From: Breviolum minutum Mf 1.05b.01
Taxonomy: Eukaryota; Sar; Dinophyceae; Suessiales; Symbiodiniaceae
NCBI GenBank assembly: GCA_000507305.1
Contig: DF239120.1
Coordinates: 80,614-144,613, forward strand
Direction: 5' to 3'
Length of the DNA: 64,000 nt
Below, piece after piece: positions 1 to 10,797 of this stretch. Each line of letters starts with the position of its first letter. Within the stretch, counting starts at the first letter, position 1. Below the pieces are notes generated by a model. That model had not been told where the DNA came from, ran no database searches, and worked only from the letters and a program-made list of their open reading frames with translations. The position numbers and the translations under genes are program-made.

Positions 1-850
1 AAAAAAATCATAAATGACAAAAAAACAGGATTCATATTTGTTCATATCTTATTCCACAAAAAATGAAATCGTCATTTTTTCTAATTTTTTTGGCCTGCTC
101 GGACTTTCACAAAACTACAGGTTTTTCCCATGAATTTTCATCCAACAAAAATAAATCCCAACCGCAAAAATCCGTTATTTGCAGGCCTTTAGCTTGGCGG
201 AAGCGGCCGAGAGTCCGGAGGTGGAGGTGGATTTTTTTCCACGAAAAGTTGGCGAAATTTTTAATACACCAATTTTATTGGGTTGATTTATGGGGAGTTG
301 ATGATGTAAAGGTTTCAGAAATGTTTAGAATTGGAATTGTCTTACATGTTTGAAGGGTGAGAATACTTTGGTTTTGGTTTGGAGACGTTCGGATGATGCA
401 TTTATTAAAAAACTGCAGTGGGGGAGCTCAAGTTTTTCGGAGCTCCCGAATTCACCCAACTGAATTCCTATAGTCATGTTAAAAACATGTCGGTCGTGTC
501 TATATTTCTGCAACCCCTTGTGAGTAGAGTGTTAACGTATCACATTTCGACGCTCCATGAACCCCTTGCCTTTCTTAAAAAATGACATGATTTCATGGAC
601 CGCCGTGCAAGACGTGCCAATGACAGGATGTGCTCAGTGAACTACGTAGTTGGAAACTCAGAGAGTTGCTCACCGAGATCCTGTGGGGTCGACCATAATT
701 CTGCACCAGTGATGCAGTCGTCACCAGATCACATGACACTTTTATATCGGCGATTTTTTTCCAACCTTAAGCGTCACTTTTCCACAGGAATCCAAGCAGG
801 GGGGGTTGCATGCCAATCAATATCGCAAATATCAAACCAATGGCAAAGTC

Positions 851-925
851 TAACATGGAACCTGAAAATGATGATTTCCAAAAGGAATCTCCTTTTCCAG
901 GGACTGATTTTCAGGTTCCATGTTA
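851..925. mobile_element. 75-bp foldback, F3-related
   Basis: Perfect 19-bp inverted arms: TAACATGGAACCTGAAAAT at 851-869 and its reverse complement at 907-925, enclosing a 37-nt loop. The arm resembles F3 ends (CCTGAAA with TAACA). A half copy of the same arm with similar interior lies at about 3246-3290. Confidence 0.7.
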
Positions 926-1281
926 AATTTCAGGGGTGCATGATATCAAGTAATTGAAGCATTTCCAACTGATGCTGGATTTTGGGTCAAAAGGATATTG
1001 GAGAGAAAGGACTGGCATAGATGAAAAGATTGGACACTTCAACTTGTAGTTTTGACAAGTTAATGTAGGGATGTTGGGTTTCGGGAAAACCACCATGCCA
1101 CAGTTTTTTCAAGTAGTATATGTGTGACAACATCGAGCCTAGCATACTGCCTTGAGTATGCATATGCAAAGATGTGAAAAGTTTTTTCAAGTGATTTTCC
1201 AGGCTCCATAAAGCTGGAAGCTGACAGTACACACTTTGACCAGTTTGGTCTGATCCATGGTTTTTAATGTTAGTTTGGTGA

Positions 1282-1387
1282 TACTGTTGAAGGAAGATAT
1301 CCTGCACCAGTTATTATGTGGGTTATCCCATTATTTACAAGGTTTATACATCCCAAGTGGTTAGCCGGATTTCTTCCATCAATAGTA
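1282..1387. mobile_element. F1 foldback element (MITE-like)
   Basis: The left end TACTGTTGAAGGAAGATATC pairs imperfectly with the right end, which ends CCATCAATAGTA. The TA at both outer edges could be a TA target duplication. The interior carries the family core (CCCATTATTTACAAGG, TTTATACATCCCAAGTGG). Confidence 0.65.
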
Positions 1388-1551
1388 GATATCAAACACA
1401 CTTGTTTTTTCCTCCGCAAAGGGCAATCCTTTCGATTCTGGCCCACGATATTCGTCAAACATGTACTGTAATGATACAATGGTAGTGTTGAATCAAGAGA
1501 CATCAAATGCTTTTCAATGTCAAACAGAATCTATCCCTTTTTCAATGTTAG

Positions 1552-1708
1552 GATGGGCAAGTTCAAAGACAAAACATCTGGAGGTGTAAGCGAAGAAGAG
1601 ATTGAAGAAGCAGACTTGGAAGACGACCAAGATGACGAAGATGACGCTGTGGATGGTACGGAGGTCGAGGAGGATTGCGAAGTCGTGAATGTTGATCGTA
1701 CATCGTGA
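1552..1708 (+). CDS. Acidic exon, possible first coding exon
   Basis: Frame opens just after a TTAG|G acceptor-like site at 1551 with ATG at 1553. About 51 codons start MGKFKDK and become strongly acidic (runs such as EEEIEEADLEDDQDDEDD) before a TGA at 1706. GTGAAG overlapping the stop is a possible donor. Low complexity gives no family. Acidic or Lys-rich blocks at 2967, 4277, 4830 and 6813 may belong to the same gene. The minus-strand Ser-rich frames over it are shadows of the Glu/Asp codons. Confidence 0.4.
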
Positions 1709-2362
1709 AGAAAGGCTGTATATAGCGGGAAACACTGGAAGGAATAAATCGCATAGGGATACGGTAGAATCTGAGCCGTCCAGAAATGTCCGGAAGTTCC
1801 GTTTAGATCTTCGGTAACTCTTGAGGGAGGTGGAAACCCAACATGATCCCGGACTTTACAGCCACCACAAATCCCATCATCGAAATGTTCTAATACTGTC
1901 AATGCATGCCTGATTCACATGCAGCACCGCACCTAGAGCAATGCATTTATCATTTCTATGCTACACTAGGCCTCATGTTAGAAAGATGAATGATAACTTT
2001 GGCACCCCTCCAGCTATGGCAGGGCACTGTCTGAAAACAGATAGCCTTGTGTTCCGGTTCATGTAATTCTACAGAAAGTATTTGCAGCAACCTACTTGTA
2101 ATGACAAGTCATTTTGCTTCATGCATACTCAGTACACCACCAGCATGTGTACAATCTTGCATTACCCAAACATAGACTTGATATGACATATTCTTGGAAC
2201 CCATTTTGGGGTGATTTGGGTTCCAGGTGCACATACCTTGAGATCGCCCTGACAGGACAAGGCCCTCGAGACCGAAGCTGATGGAAGAGATGAAGGTCAC
2301 CCGTGGAACATAGAGTGGCAAATTGGGGCCAATGTTGATGAAATTGCTTGACATAACATGCA

Positions 2363-2406
2363 GTACCCTCCAGAGAACTAACATATTTTGTTAGTACCCG
2401 GAGGAC
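2363..2406. repeat. Short foldback, F3-like ends
   Basis: A 44-bp hairpin: CCTCCAGAGAACTAACA faces an imperfect complement (TTGTTAGTACCCGGAGG) across a tiny loop. The arms resemble the F3 terminus, so it may be an element that lost its interior. Confidence 0.45.
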
Positions 2407-2813
2407 CCCCCCCCCTTTTTCAGCATAAATGGGGATACAAAAACATAGTTGGCTTTGACTAAGAATCTTCCAAGTATTTTTGGCCGGGATGGAAAAGGAT
2501 AGACTCTTTGTTTGAAGAACAGCTGATTTTGATGGGAACTCAACAGAAAGAGATTCCAAGCAGTTGTGATGTGTTTGTTTCTTCAGCTTTGGACGCCGAA
2601 ACTCGTCAAAGTCAGACAGACCATATCTAGATATCAGATGAGGCGTGACACCTTCAATTACATGAGTGTGACCTTACTTGATGCAGCATATCATTCCATG
2701 TCCACGCAGAATTTGTTTATCCGCAATCAGAAGGAAATTCCAACCTCTTTGATTCCTCGTTGAATTTCCCACACTAATCAGAAGAATCGGTCATCAATCC
2801 CATAGATGTATAA

Positions 2814-2922
2814 GGGTGTTTCCTAAAATGGTGGGAAAACCTCCAAATCATCCATTAAAAAATAGGGTTTCCCATCATAAACCATCCATTTTGGGGTACC
2901 CCTATTTTTTTAGGAAACCCCC
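2814..2922. mobile_element. F4 foldback element (MITE-like)
   Basis: Starts GGGTGTTTCCTAAAATGG and ends TTAGGAAACCCCC. It shares its interior, around CCATCCATTTTGGGGTACC, with the copies at 57341 and 62681. The open frame across it is repeat-derived. Confidence 0.75.
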
Positions 2923-2966
2923 AGAAGAGTCCATTCTGCCATGCAAAAATCGACTCAACATGACAG

Positions 2967-3082
2967 GTGATGACCTGGATTTCGCCAAAGATTCAGATAG
3001 CGATCAACCAGGAACTACACAAGAGGATCCGCGCTGTTTGCCTTCATGTTCGGATTGTCGATTTTCTATCCAACTTGACATG
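2967..3082 (+). CDS. Exon-like block, acidic, unknown
   Basis: Starts after ACAG|G at 2966. The frame reads DDLDFAKDSDSDQPGTTQED and then a Cys-containing tail. It stays open to a TGA at 3095, with a GTGATG donor candidate at 3083. It lies between an F4 element and the next acidic block. No domain recognised. Confidence 0.35.
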
Positions 3083-3329
3083 GTGATGTATTTGTGAAAT
3101 GTTTGTCTCTCTCCAGTCTCCCACGTGTATCAACTTCTTTTTGAAACATAAGTTGTGAGTTGATGATATAATATAAGCGCCTTTGAAAAGCATGGATGTA
3201 GCAAGAGTATCTCCTTTCATGTCTGCAATGTACACCCCCGAAGATTAACATGGAACCTGAGAATGATGGTTTGGAAGATGATTTTCCTTATCCAGGGGTG
3301 TCTTCTCTGTAGTGATTCCAAACCCTGAG

Positions 3330-3468
3330 GACATTGGTCAATGTGATGATGGTCTACCGGAACGAGAGGGCAACGAGACTGAAGGTGTCGTTGAGGAGTT
3401 GTTATTGATAGATGGCACCTTGGCTGCGGCTATGGCATCTGGGTATTCCATAAACAAATCTAAGGCTG
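3330..3468 (+). CDS. Exon-like block, unknown
   Basis: Starts after TGAG|G at 3329. The frame reads DIGQCDDGLPEREGNETEG, then LLLIDGTLAAAMASG. Possible donors are GTATTC at 3443 and GTTAAG at 3469. Glu/Asp-rich composition matches neighbouring blocks. No family recognised. Confidence 0.35.
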
Positions 3469-3523
3469 GTTAAGATTTTGAGAGCAATTTGGGTCAAACT
3501 TATATTGGGCATGTTATGGTACT

Positions 3524-3624
3524 CTAGGTGGTGGCAACTCAAATATCTTTTCACCCCCCCATTTGGGGAAGATGATCCATTTTGACTCATATTTTTCAAA
3601 TGGGTTGGTTCAACCACCAACTAG
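3524..3624. mobile_element. F2 foldback element, TSD TACT
   Basis: A 101-bp element starting CTAGGTGGTGG and ending CCACCAACTAG, flanked by the 4-bp direct repeat TACT (3520-3523 and 3625-3628). The interior holds the F2 core with TTGGGGAAGATGATCCA. From its GTGGTG to its final TAG it is a GT-to-AG interval. Confidence 0.8.
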
Positions 3625-3684
3625 TACTGTATGTTCACCACCCTCCGGATTTTTTTAAAGCTGGTTTTGACTGGAACGTTGTTG

Positions 3685-3750
3685 CCAAAAAGGTCGTGAA
3701 ATGTTGGAAGGATTTCACCAAAAAGGTCGTGAAATGTTGCAAGGATTTCA
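3685..3750 (+). repeat. 33-bp tandem duplication
   Basis: Two adjacent 33-nt copies differing by one base (AAATGTTGGAAGG versus AAATGTTGCAAGG). 33 is a multiple of three, and in the open + frame each copy gives an 11-residue unit, KKVVKCWKDFT then KKVVKCCKDFT. Whether the frame is translated is unknown. Confidence 0.7.
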
Positions 3751-4276
3751 CCCCTTTTTCGGAGCAATGGACAGTGCCGTTCAGCCTTAATTTGTCTTAG
3801 TTTACAAGTTCTTCATGAATATGGAAACCATGTGTATGTCTGTTGGAACATGATGTGTCTCGCATTTCTCGTCATAGAAATCGGTTCAAAACGTCCATCA
3901 TTGTCAGAGGCCTTTTATTGAGGTTGTCTATTGTTCAATACGTCCTTCAATGATTACAAACCATCATACAATCCTTGTTTCGCTCAATGGGATTTTGATC
4001 ACCCCGTGATAAATTCCGGACCGAAAATCCTGAGTTGAGTTGGGAGAAATTGAGAAAGGGATTGCGGCAAGGAATCTCATCGCCCTCGTCAACTTTTGAG
4101 ATGCCCTCAAATTATGAATTTCCAGACAAGATGGTAGGATTGGAATTTAAAAGAAAAGCTCCCAATGGTTTGTGTCTTGGAAATTCATTGTGTGTGTGTT
4201 CCTTTGAAAACAGCATTGCTTTTTTTCTAAAGATGTGAGCAACTGCCAACTGCATCTTCTTGACTTGATGATTAAG

Positions 4277-4393
4277 GCGATGAACCAGTGATCGTTGTCA
4301 AAAAGAAGAAACATAAACGGAAGAAGAATCCCGGCGGCACAATCTTCTGCAAATGGATACACTTAGACTTAGATATAGACTCTAACTTTGAAG
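4277..4393 (+). CDS. Lys-rich exon, unknown
   Basis: Follows TTAAG|G at 4276. Reads DEPVIVVKKKKHKRKKNPGG, then TIFCKWIHLDLDIDSN. Ends before GTGTTT at 4394 in phase 1. The basic tract resembles a nuclear or nucleolar targeting signal, but that is only a composition argument. The next basic exon starts in a frame that does not join directly, so an exon may lie between. Confidence 0.45.
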
Positions 4394-4829
4394 GTGTTTG
4401 TGAAGTGTTTGAACAATCACCCATCAAACTTCACACGGGGGCCGGTTTTCCGTTAAGGGGTGAAAGGGTTACGCAAATGATTTCAAGACCATTGTCAATA
4501 GTTGATGGAAGTTGAACGTGCATTGCTTTTTTATCCCAAAAGGCATAGATATGTCTCCGAAATGTTTGGTTCTGTTTTGTTACAAGATTTGCTTTCAGAA
4601 GTGCTGTAGATGTGTTGGACCGTTGGCAAATGGCAAATGGTTTTGCATAAAGTAGTTTGCACATGGTGGCCTACAGCTCACTGTTGATGTATAGACTATA
4701 AACATCTATAAAAACTTTTATATATTTATATATATAAGTGCATGATTTAGATGTGTTGTCGACCTTTTTTGATACACTCACATGTATATATTTGGAATTA
4801 TAAGTTCTTTCCGCAAAATATCTCTTCAG

Positions 4830-4919
4830 CACTGGGAGATCACGTCTCCAAGGAAGAAAAAGAAAAGACGGAAAGTTGTCTCTGAGGAAGCCACAGTGCC
4901 TTGGAAAGTCTATGGAAGG
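4830..4919 (+). CDS. Basic exon, joins in phase to the next exon
   Basis: Follows CTTCAG at 4829. Reads HWEITSPRKKKKRRKVVSEE, then ATVPWKVYGR, to a GTGTTG donor at 4920 in phase 0. The exon at 5158 begins in phase 0, so the two splice cleanly. A second frame (Arg/Lys-rich, starting TGRSRLQGRK) is also open over the same bases, so the frame is probable rather than certain. Confidence 0.4.
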
Positions 4920-5157
4920 GTGTTGCTGTTGGATGGTTTGGTATAGATTCACATCCAAGACCGGTTGCACTTTCTAGTTATCACAACCAATCCATTGAAG
5001 GTAACTCCAGTTGGTGGAATGTACTGTAAGTGGCTGTAACTTCAGGAATATCATATGCATGTTATACATCCATTTGCAAATGCTATGGTCCCCATAGTTG
5101 TTCACGGTTTTACTCTCATGTCTCGCCCTGTTTTTTGTACTCTCATGTCGCGTCCAG

Positions 5158-5394
5158 GTCGAGAAAAAACCTCCTGTGCCACGCTTTCCTCATCCAACGC
5201 AGTCGAAAGATCTGACAATTCGCTCAAGCGCTAGCCTCGAGCGAACTCTCTCGACATCTGAACGAGTTCCATTGAGAGAACGTCTCTTGGAGAAAGAAAC
5301 GGAAGTTCTGGAGGAGGGGAGTCTACGACTCAGCGAAAACCCATGGTTCTTCATCCAGCAGTCCGGAATATCCCAAAATCTTTCCAGTTTTGGT
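5158..5394 (+). CDS. Exon with charged helical stretch
   Basis: Starts right after GTCCAG. About 79 codons with VEKKPPVPRFPHPTQSKD, then a helix-like charged stretch (RERLLEKETEVLEEGSLRLS), then PWFFIQQSGISQNLSSFG. Donor GTGTGA at 5393 (phase 1) or GTGACT at 5395 (phase 0). Ending at 5392 in phase 1 joins the exon at 5754 in frame. It is the middle of a three-exon chain 4830 - 5158 - 5754. No family recognised. Confidence 0.55.
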
Positions 5395-5753
5395 GTGACT
5401 GTGTAACTGGGATGTCAGTCAGAAATTGAGAGGCGTTACAGAGACAGCAAGTATTGGGGTTCGCCACACACAGTCGACTGAAGCTACTTCTTGGCATCAC
5501 GTGTTTATATTCCCTATGCACATACATATGCAGCACTCCTAATGTATATATCTATCCCAAAAGAACATGGTGTCATGTTGGATCTTTCTTGGTTTCTACC
5601 TACCCCATATCATCCATGTATGGTATACTTACCTACATATGGTTGATTCATTCTTATGGTTAAACCATGTCAGGATTCATACTACAACAGTCGTCCCATG
5701 GTGACCCATGCGTCATGGGTATCAAGTGCTACAAACCCATCGATCGACCCCAG

Positions 5754-5879
5754 GTTTCGCCAAGCATTTGCTCCTGGGCCGTTTCCCAAAGCGGAAGGCG
5801 GTCCACAGTGACGTGGACGCGGCCGTTGAAGCCGATGATGAGGAGCTTCACAACATGGTGGGAATCACCAGGGAAGGTG
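5754..5879 (+). CDS. Exon, third of a phase-consistent chain
   Basis: Starts after CCCAG at 5753. Reads FAKHLLLGRFPKRKAVHSD, then acidic VDAAVEADDEELHNMVG. Its two leading bases complete the codon left by the previous exon. Ends at GTGGTT (5877) or GTTAGA (5880), phase 1. The frame lacks an ATG. Function unknown. Confidence 0.5.
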
Positions 5880-6812
5880 GTTAGAAAGTCATAAGTTTAC
5901 GGGGAAAATGTGGATCATTTTTTGTTGGATGAGTATCCCAGATTGATAATTGTTTGTGGTCTTAGTCTATTTACCTACATTTCGGGGAGTTAAGAAGGTA
6001 AAAATATAGACTTAGATAAAACTATGGTAAACCATACATGGTATTACATGGAGTGTTTGGGTATGTTTGTTTGGTGAGGTGAGGATGAATGAATAAAGAC
6101 AAGTATCATTAATTTGTTGGACGGATCATACAAAAAAAATAGATGTTTGTTTGCAGCTAAGAATCACTGCCCTCAAAAATGAATGATTTGGGAGTTTTCA
6201 CATGACCAAATCTATCACAAACTGGTGAGTTTTGAGCCAGCTGGCAAAGATGGAGTATGCAGTATGCCCCAAGTTTCAGGAACAATTTGGTTGGTGAACA
6301 TATGTAGAAATTAGGGAAGTCAAAATCCAACATTTCTTGATTCAGGACCAAAAAAAACGTGACGACACCCAGGCATATGAACATTGATATAAGATCTCCA
6401 AGTTTGGTTTCATTTTTAAGGTGGGTGATTATGGGGGAAGCAACAAAGAAGGACCATCAACCAAGTGCAGAGCCAATGTTGTCTAACCCGGGGATCAACA
6501 AATCGCAGCATAAATGGATGTGGCCTGAGAATGAGGCACTAAGCAGCACAAACCATCGATAGATGTTGAGATGCTTCAAATGTTTACCATCAAAATAGGT
6601 TCGTGATTTTACAGTTGCTCACGGTTTTCCAACGTGCTTCCATCTTTTTCGGGAACATGGGATGACCTGCAAACTTGATTTCTTTTGCAAGTTCGCACTC
6701 GAGTCACTGATTCAAGATGTATCGCACAGTACACTATATCATGGTCCATGATGGTCCATGAATATGCTGTACCATTTGGTTAACTTTAGCAATTGAAATT
6801 CCTTATTTTCAG

Positions 6813-6947
6813 CAGTTACATCTTCAACTGGTCCAATTTCCCAATGTTCCAACGACTCAGCGCCCACAGGAGAAGCCTGACCTTGGTGAAGGTGACACTG
6901 ATGCGGACGCGGGGACCCATGAAGACGTCTCCGCCAGCGAAGATCAG
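6813..6947 (+). CDS. Exon, acidic tail, unknown
   Basis: Starts after TTTTCAG. Reads QLHLQLVQFPNVPTTQRPQ, then DLGEGDTDADAGTHEDVSA, to donor CAG|GTGGGA at 6948 in phase 0. It is preceded by a typical pyrimidine-rich acceptor. A low-support frame at about 6430-6562 (MGEATKKDHQPS) may be an extra exon between this and the previous chain. Confidence 0.45.
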
Positions 6948-7389
6948 GTGGGAAAAAGCCTGGGGAAAATTGTAATTGGAAAAGTTGGTGATTGACATCC
7001 ATGCGACTAAGTGCTACTATAGTATATTATTATGTATTACTAGTGTTATCATTATTGTTGCTATATAGTATACATAGTAGTTTTGATATGGGATACTATG
7101 GATATGATAGTTTGGGTGACGGTGACATCCCCCCATTTTTTGTCATCAAAACTGCGAGAGTTTGATACATTTATGGAAGGAATGCTGACTTATGGGGCCT
7201 TGAGACCTTGGTATTTGTTGAAGATCATACCATTGACTCAGATCGGATGGGCACACATAGCAGTACTCAAAACCAGAATGAATCAGAGTGATTCTTCAAT
7301 CACATCTAATATCAAATCCCAGTATCCATAGCATCCATTTATGATATGAATTTACCGATCCATTTGGTTGATTTTTATGGTAAATGCAG

Positions 7390-7632
7390 GCCCTGTAGGT
7401 ATTCCTTTTCATATCCTCCAAGCTCCACACGTTTCCTCCGTGAGTCAGGCCGTTTCTTCGACCCGTGGCTCGGGTGCTCACGGCGCAGCCGCCGTGCAGC
7501 GTCACGCGCGGCAGCGCCAAGCGGGCGCTTCGGGGCAACGGCGTGTCACGGTGCGGCCGCCACGGGTGGTGCGGATCAAACGCATCCTGCAGAAGGAGCC
7601 CGAAACCAGGCTGGGTTTGATGACGTTTGACG
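7390..7632 (+). CDS. GC-rich exon, Ala/Arg/Val-rich
   Basis: Starts after ATGCAG|G. About 80 codons: PVGIPFHILQAPHVSSVSQ, an Ala/Gly/Arg-rich middle, then RVTVRPPRVVRIKRILQKE and TRLGLMTFDG. Ends near GTTGCT at 7633, phase 1. Its GC content is clearly above the flanks, a sign of coding in this window. A second frame is open over part of it. Function unknown. Confidence 0.45.
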
Positions 7633-8043
7633 GTTGCTGTGGATGATTGACTCCAAAAAGTTGGTGTCATGAAGAACACGTTGAAAAGGTATGACAGGTT
7701 GAGGTTGTGTCGGATTCCACGTGCGAACTGTGATGCCATGTAAGCAGGAGATGTGTTTGATTCTGTTGGACAAGAAATGATTTAAGACTATGATTCAGTG
7801 CCTTCAGAAGGATGGAAGTTAAGGTTGTCCGAACACTGGGAATGTAACATGTTTGGTAGTTGAAGCATGTTGTGGCACAGTGACATTTTGTTTGGACAGT
7901 ATTGGTTAGAGGATGTTACAGGCTCAGGCAGGTGTATGCCAATTGTGCCACAAGTAATAAAACAATCCGTTGAATCTACAAATGCTCGCCTTTTCTGCAT
8001 GTCCATATCCTTCAAGAGTGGCACACTTGTGGCAGAGACCTAG

Positions 8044-8243
8044 GATAGCGGATCTCCACCTTGGAAAACACACCGATTTTTCGGGCCAGCCGCCTTCTCC
8101 ATAGATTTGCATACCTTCTCCTCATTTCGAAAGTGCCCCAGGGACGATGGTGAAAAGACGGAGACAGACACTGCAGAAGCCAAGGTGCCAGAGAAGACCT
8201 TCAATGCATCAAACCATTCATCCATTGGTCATTGGGATGACAG
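8044..8243 (+). CDS. Exon, unknown
   Basis: Starts after CCTAG|G. Sixty-six codons with mixed composition (DSGSPPWKTHRFFGPAAFS, FRKCPRDDGEKTETDTAEAK, SNHSSIGHWDD) and a GTTTGT donor at 8244 in phase 2. No other frame is open across the full stretch on the + strand. No family recognised. Confidence 0.5.
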
Positions 8244-8442
8244 GTTTGTGGATGTTTGTGGCACATAGAGTCATAGAGAATGTGTTTTAGGGATCCACTT
8301 GAATCACACATATCTGGATTTGTAGCTTGCGTATGAGATTTGGTGTTTTAAGAGGCCAAATCACCAAACATCGTTTTTTGTGAAGCTTGCATTTCAGCTT
8401 TGAAGAGAGTATAATAATTATGGTTGATTCTGTTCGTACTTT

Positions 8443-8628
8443 TTGGTTAGTCTGTTCCTACCCAGTGCATACTGGTACCCTCACAAACGGCGGGTTTATG
8501 TAGAGGTACATGTGGGCTCTGTGGGCAGTTACTATGATGTAGTTTTATCACGTGATAGCATGGATGTTACATATGAAACGGATTTTATATCAAAAGAACG
8601 GGTTGCCCAACTAAAAGGGGAGAAATAA
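8443..8628 (+). CDS. Possible exon ending in a stop
   Basis: Open frame reading YWYPHKRRVYVEVHVGSVGS, then YYDVVLSRDSMDVTYETDF and a charged end before TAA at 8626. Composition is protein-like, with an alternating beta pattern. Splice support is weak; GTACAT at about 8502 is one donor candidate. It could be a terminal exon. Confidence 0.35.
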   Translation: MVSLFLPSAYWYPHKRRVYVEVHVGSVGSYYDVVLSRDSMDVTYETDFISKERVAQLKGEK

Positions 8629-8843
8629 CACCAAAAGAGATTTGTTCCAGAAAAATGCTGCTGTTTGAAATGACCCTCCAAATCATAAAAACCCCGAAAT
8701 CTCCTCCCCAAACTTTGCGATGCGCTTCCTCAGGGCTCTCCCTCACGGAGCTTTGGTTTGGAGGCAAAGGCCATGCCTTTGCGTTGGGGAATCTCAGCGA
8801 CATCTTAGGTTTGAGGTTCCTGAGATCAAGTTTGAAGTCCTGG

Positions 8844-9220
8844 TGAGTTGTTGGTTGCGTTGTGTTTTGCATTGATATTTGAAAAAAAAAACATGCAATA
8901 GGGCCCGCCATCATTTGGCTTTGGTGGTTTCCACCAACTTGCACAGCAAATGGAACCTAATTTGAAGGCTGACTTAATCAGTTGCTCCTAGCCCTAGCAT
9001 AGCGTAGAAACTGACTTGTTCAGCATTTCAACATGTGTATAGATCAGCTGATGGTAAAGGGATTGTTAGGGGTACCCGTAGAATCCCAAACCACCAATGC
9101 TACCATTAGTTGCGTAGATAATAGATACTACTTGTACCTGGAAAACTGTGGCTGGTTTTAGGGGTTTTTAGGTGATGGAATGTAACAGCAACTTGTTTTC
9201 CAGGTAGATCGATTTGCTTC
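8844..9220. other. Probable intron sequence
   Basis: Begins with a strong GTGAGT after a short frame (FEVPEIKFEVL, about 8810-8842). No exon seen. Contains a collapsed F2-like palindrome, TGGTGGTTTCCACCAACT, near 8920 that looks like the two F2 ends fused. Confidence 0.35.
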
Positions 9221-9321
9221 TGCTGATAGAAGAAATCTTGCACCACCTGGGACGTATAATACCCTGGAAATAATATGATATTTACCATATCAACTGGTGT
9301 AGGATTTCTTCCATCAACAGT
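9221..9321. mobile_element. F1 foldback element (MITE-like)
   Basis: Left end TGCTGATAGAAGAAATC, right end GGATTTCTTCCATCAACAG, F1 core between (CACCACCTGGGACGTATAA). The right end supplies a CAACAG acceptor-like site about 25 bp before an open block. Confidence 0.7.
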
Positions 9322-9336
9322 TCCTCTCCAAAATAA

Positions 9337-9480
9337 TATCTCAGGGATTTCATGGCCAGAAATCTGTTTCGAAGTTTATGGCGATCTCGGTGGTTGTTTC
9401 GCCAAGGCCGAGACCCTAATCCACCCAAGACGGTGTGGAAAGAGGCGGTTTGAAAAAACCAACCTGTTTTTGTACATGTG
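9337..9480 (+). CDS. Possible exon, frame uncertain
   Basis: Follows CTCAG|G just downstream of an F1 element. Two + frames are open: one reads ISWPEICFEVYGDLGGCFAK, the other DFMARNLFRSLWRSRW. I cannot decide between them. Confidence 0.25.
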
Positions 9481-10446
9481 AGCAGAGTTGAGTTGGGCTA
9501 CTTAGTATTTGGCATTAGGTTCAAACTTCTCGGCAATGTAATCAATAGTGCTTCTTGCATCATCATGTCATTATCATGGTGTATTTTGGGAGAAAGAGAT
9601 TTAGAGAAATCTTGTATCTCATGCAGTTTTTAGGCATATCTTCAGATAATTCATACATAAGACACTGATATACTCTAGCAAAATGTTTCACCTCACCTAA
9701 AAAGAGGGGTTGCACGGCTCAAAATCGGCAATTTCAAGTTGGCAAAGGGTTGGGGATTTTGACAAGCATGTCATAAATACATGATGAAACTCATGTTTGT
9801 AACGGTTGTATGAAACTCAAGAACCCGGTTAAAATTGCTATATTTATACAACTGAAAGATATTGTTTTAAGATATTTCTGCTGTAGGATTTGCTGTCAGG
9901 ATGGATTTCAATGGCTTCCAACTAGGAGCAATGTAGAGTCCTTGCAAATTTGATCAATGAGGACGTTAGACCTCATGTACTACAGTGAACGCAGAAGAAA
10001 TTATGTTTGTCAGACGTGCAACAGCAAGTGTATTGCGGTATGCATCATATTTTGAATTGTGTTTGCTGCATGAATGCATATGCATGCATGTATTATTTGC
10101 ATTTACACATACGTATAGATACATACATCATGCATACAAATAAGATAAACATGTCAATCTAATATATTTACCGCCCACGTAACATCATATAACATGTTAT
10201 ATCCACTTGTGGCATTCCCACTCTGCATGATCCCTGTTCCGACTCCTGCCAGCCTGTGGTGGAGACGCTCTTATCTTTGGGATCTCTGTGACCCATGCAC
10301 AGTCAGGTGGCATCACCTTAAATGGTGGTTTGCATACTGTTGTTACTACATACTACGTCGTTTGTGTTTAATAGATATGTTCTGTCTCTATATAAAGTTA
10401 AGTGATACATACTGATACATACCTGATACCTTAAATGTTTTTCCAG
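9481..10446. other. No well-supported gene
   Basis: AT-rich; includes ATGCAT/CATA-type simple sequence near 10060-10135. A short frame near 10230-10310 (GGDALIFGISVTHAQSG) resembles coding sequence but lacks clean splice sites. Confidence 0.35.
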
Positions 10447-10590
10447 GAAGCAAAAGACGATGCATACAAAAAACAAATGAAAAAACGATATGCCCGTTGT
10501 GTGTTTAAAAGAGAAACATACGCAGTCCTTCTTGCAGGGGGTTGTGAAGGCGAGAAGATCTTGTCACCATTGGAGAGTCCGTTTGACTAA
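10447..10590 (+). CDS. Exon, possibly terminal
   Basis: Starts after TTTCCAG|G. Reads EAKDDAYKKQMKKRYARCVF, then KRETYAVLLAGGCEGEKI and ends SPFD before TAA at 10588. The Lys/Arg-rich first half followed by a small hydrophobic patch looks like real protein. With no good donor before the stop it may close a gene. Confidence 0.5.
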   Translation, partial: EAKDDAYKKQMKKRYARCVFKRETYAVLLAGGCEGEKILSPLESPFD

Positions 10591-10706
10591 CTCCAAAAAC
10601 CATTGGTGCTTGAACTGATCAGTTTGAGAGGTAACAAGTCATTACATGTAGCAATTATATGCAATGAAGTTTTTCCAGCATTTGTATAGTACTTTTCACA
10701 ACATGA

Positions 10707-10797
10707 TACTGTTGATGGAAGAAATCCTGCACCATTTTGTATAATATAAAACTACCAAGTAAATCATGGGATGTTCAACTACCAACCTCAACTGGTG
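10707..10797. mobile_element. F1 element, right end degraded
   Basis: Clear left end CTGTTGATGGAAGAAATCC and family interior (CTACCAACCTCAACTGGTGA), but no matching right TIR. Confidence 0.5.

Larger units (their letters stand above)
1..1551. other. No supported gene; leader stretch
   Basis: I found no exon with paired splice signals here. The stretch is AT-rich with many homopolymer runs. It holds one short foldback at 851-925 and one F1 foldback at 1282-1387, annotated separately. It could be intron or intergenic. Confidence 0.5.

Noticed and set aside
1520-1902. Ser/Leu-rich minus ORFs
   Set aside because: Mirror of the acidic + exon (Glu/Asp codons read backwards).
2816-2930. ORF starting in the F4 element
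   Set aside because: Its first 35 codons are element sequence shared with 57341 and 62681.
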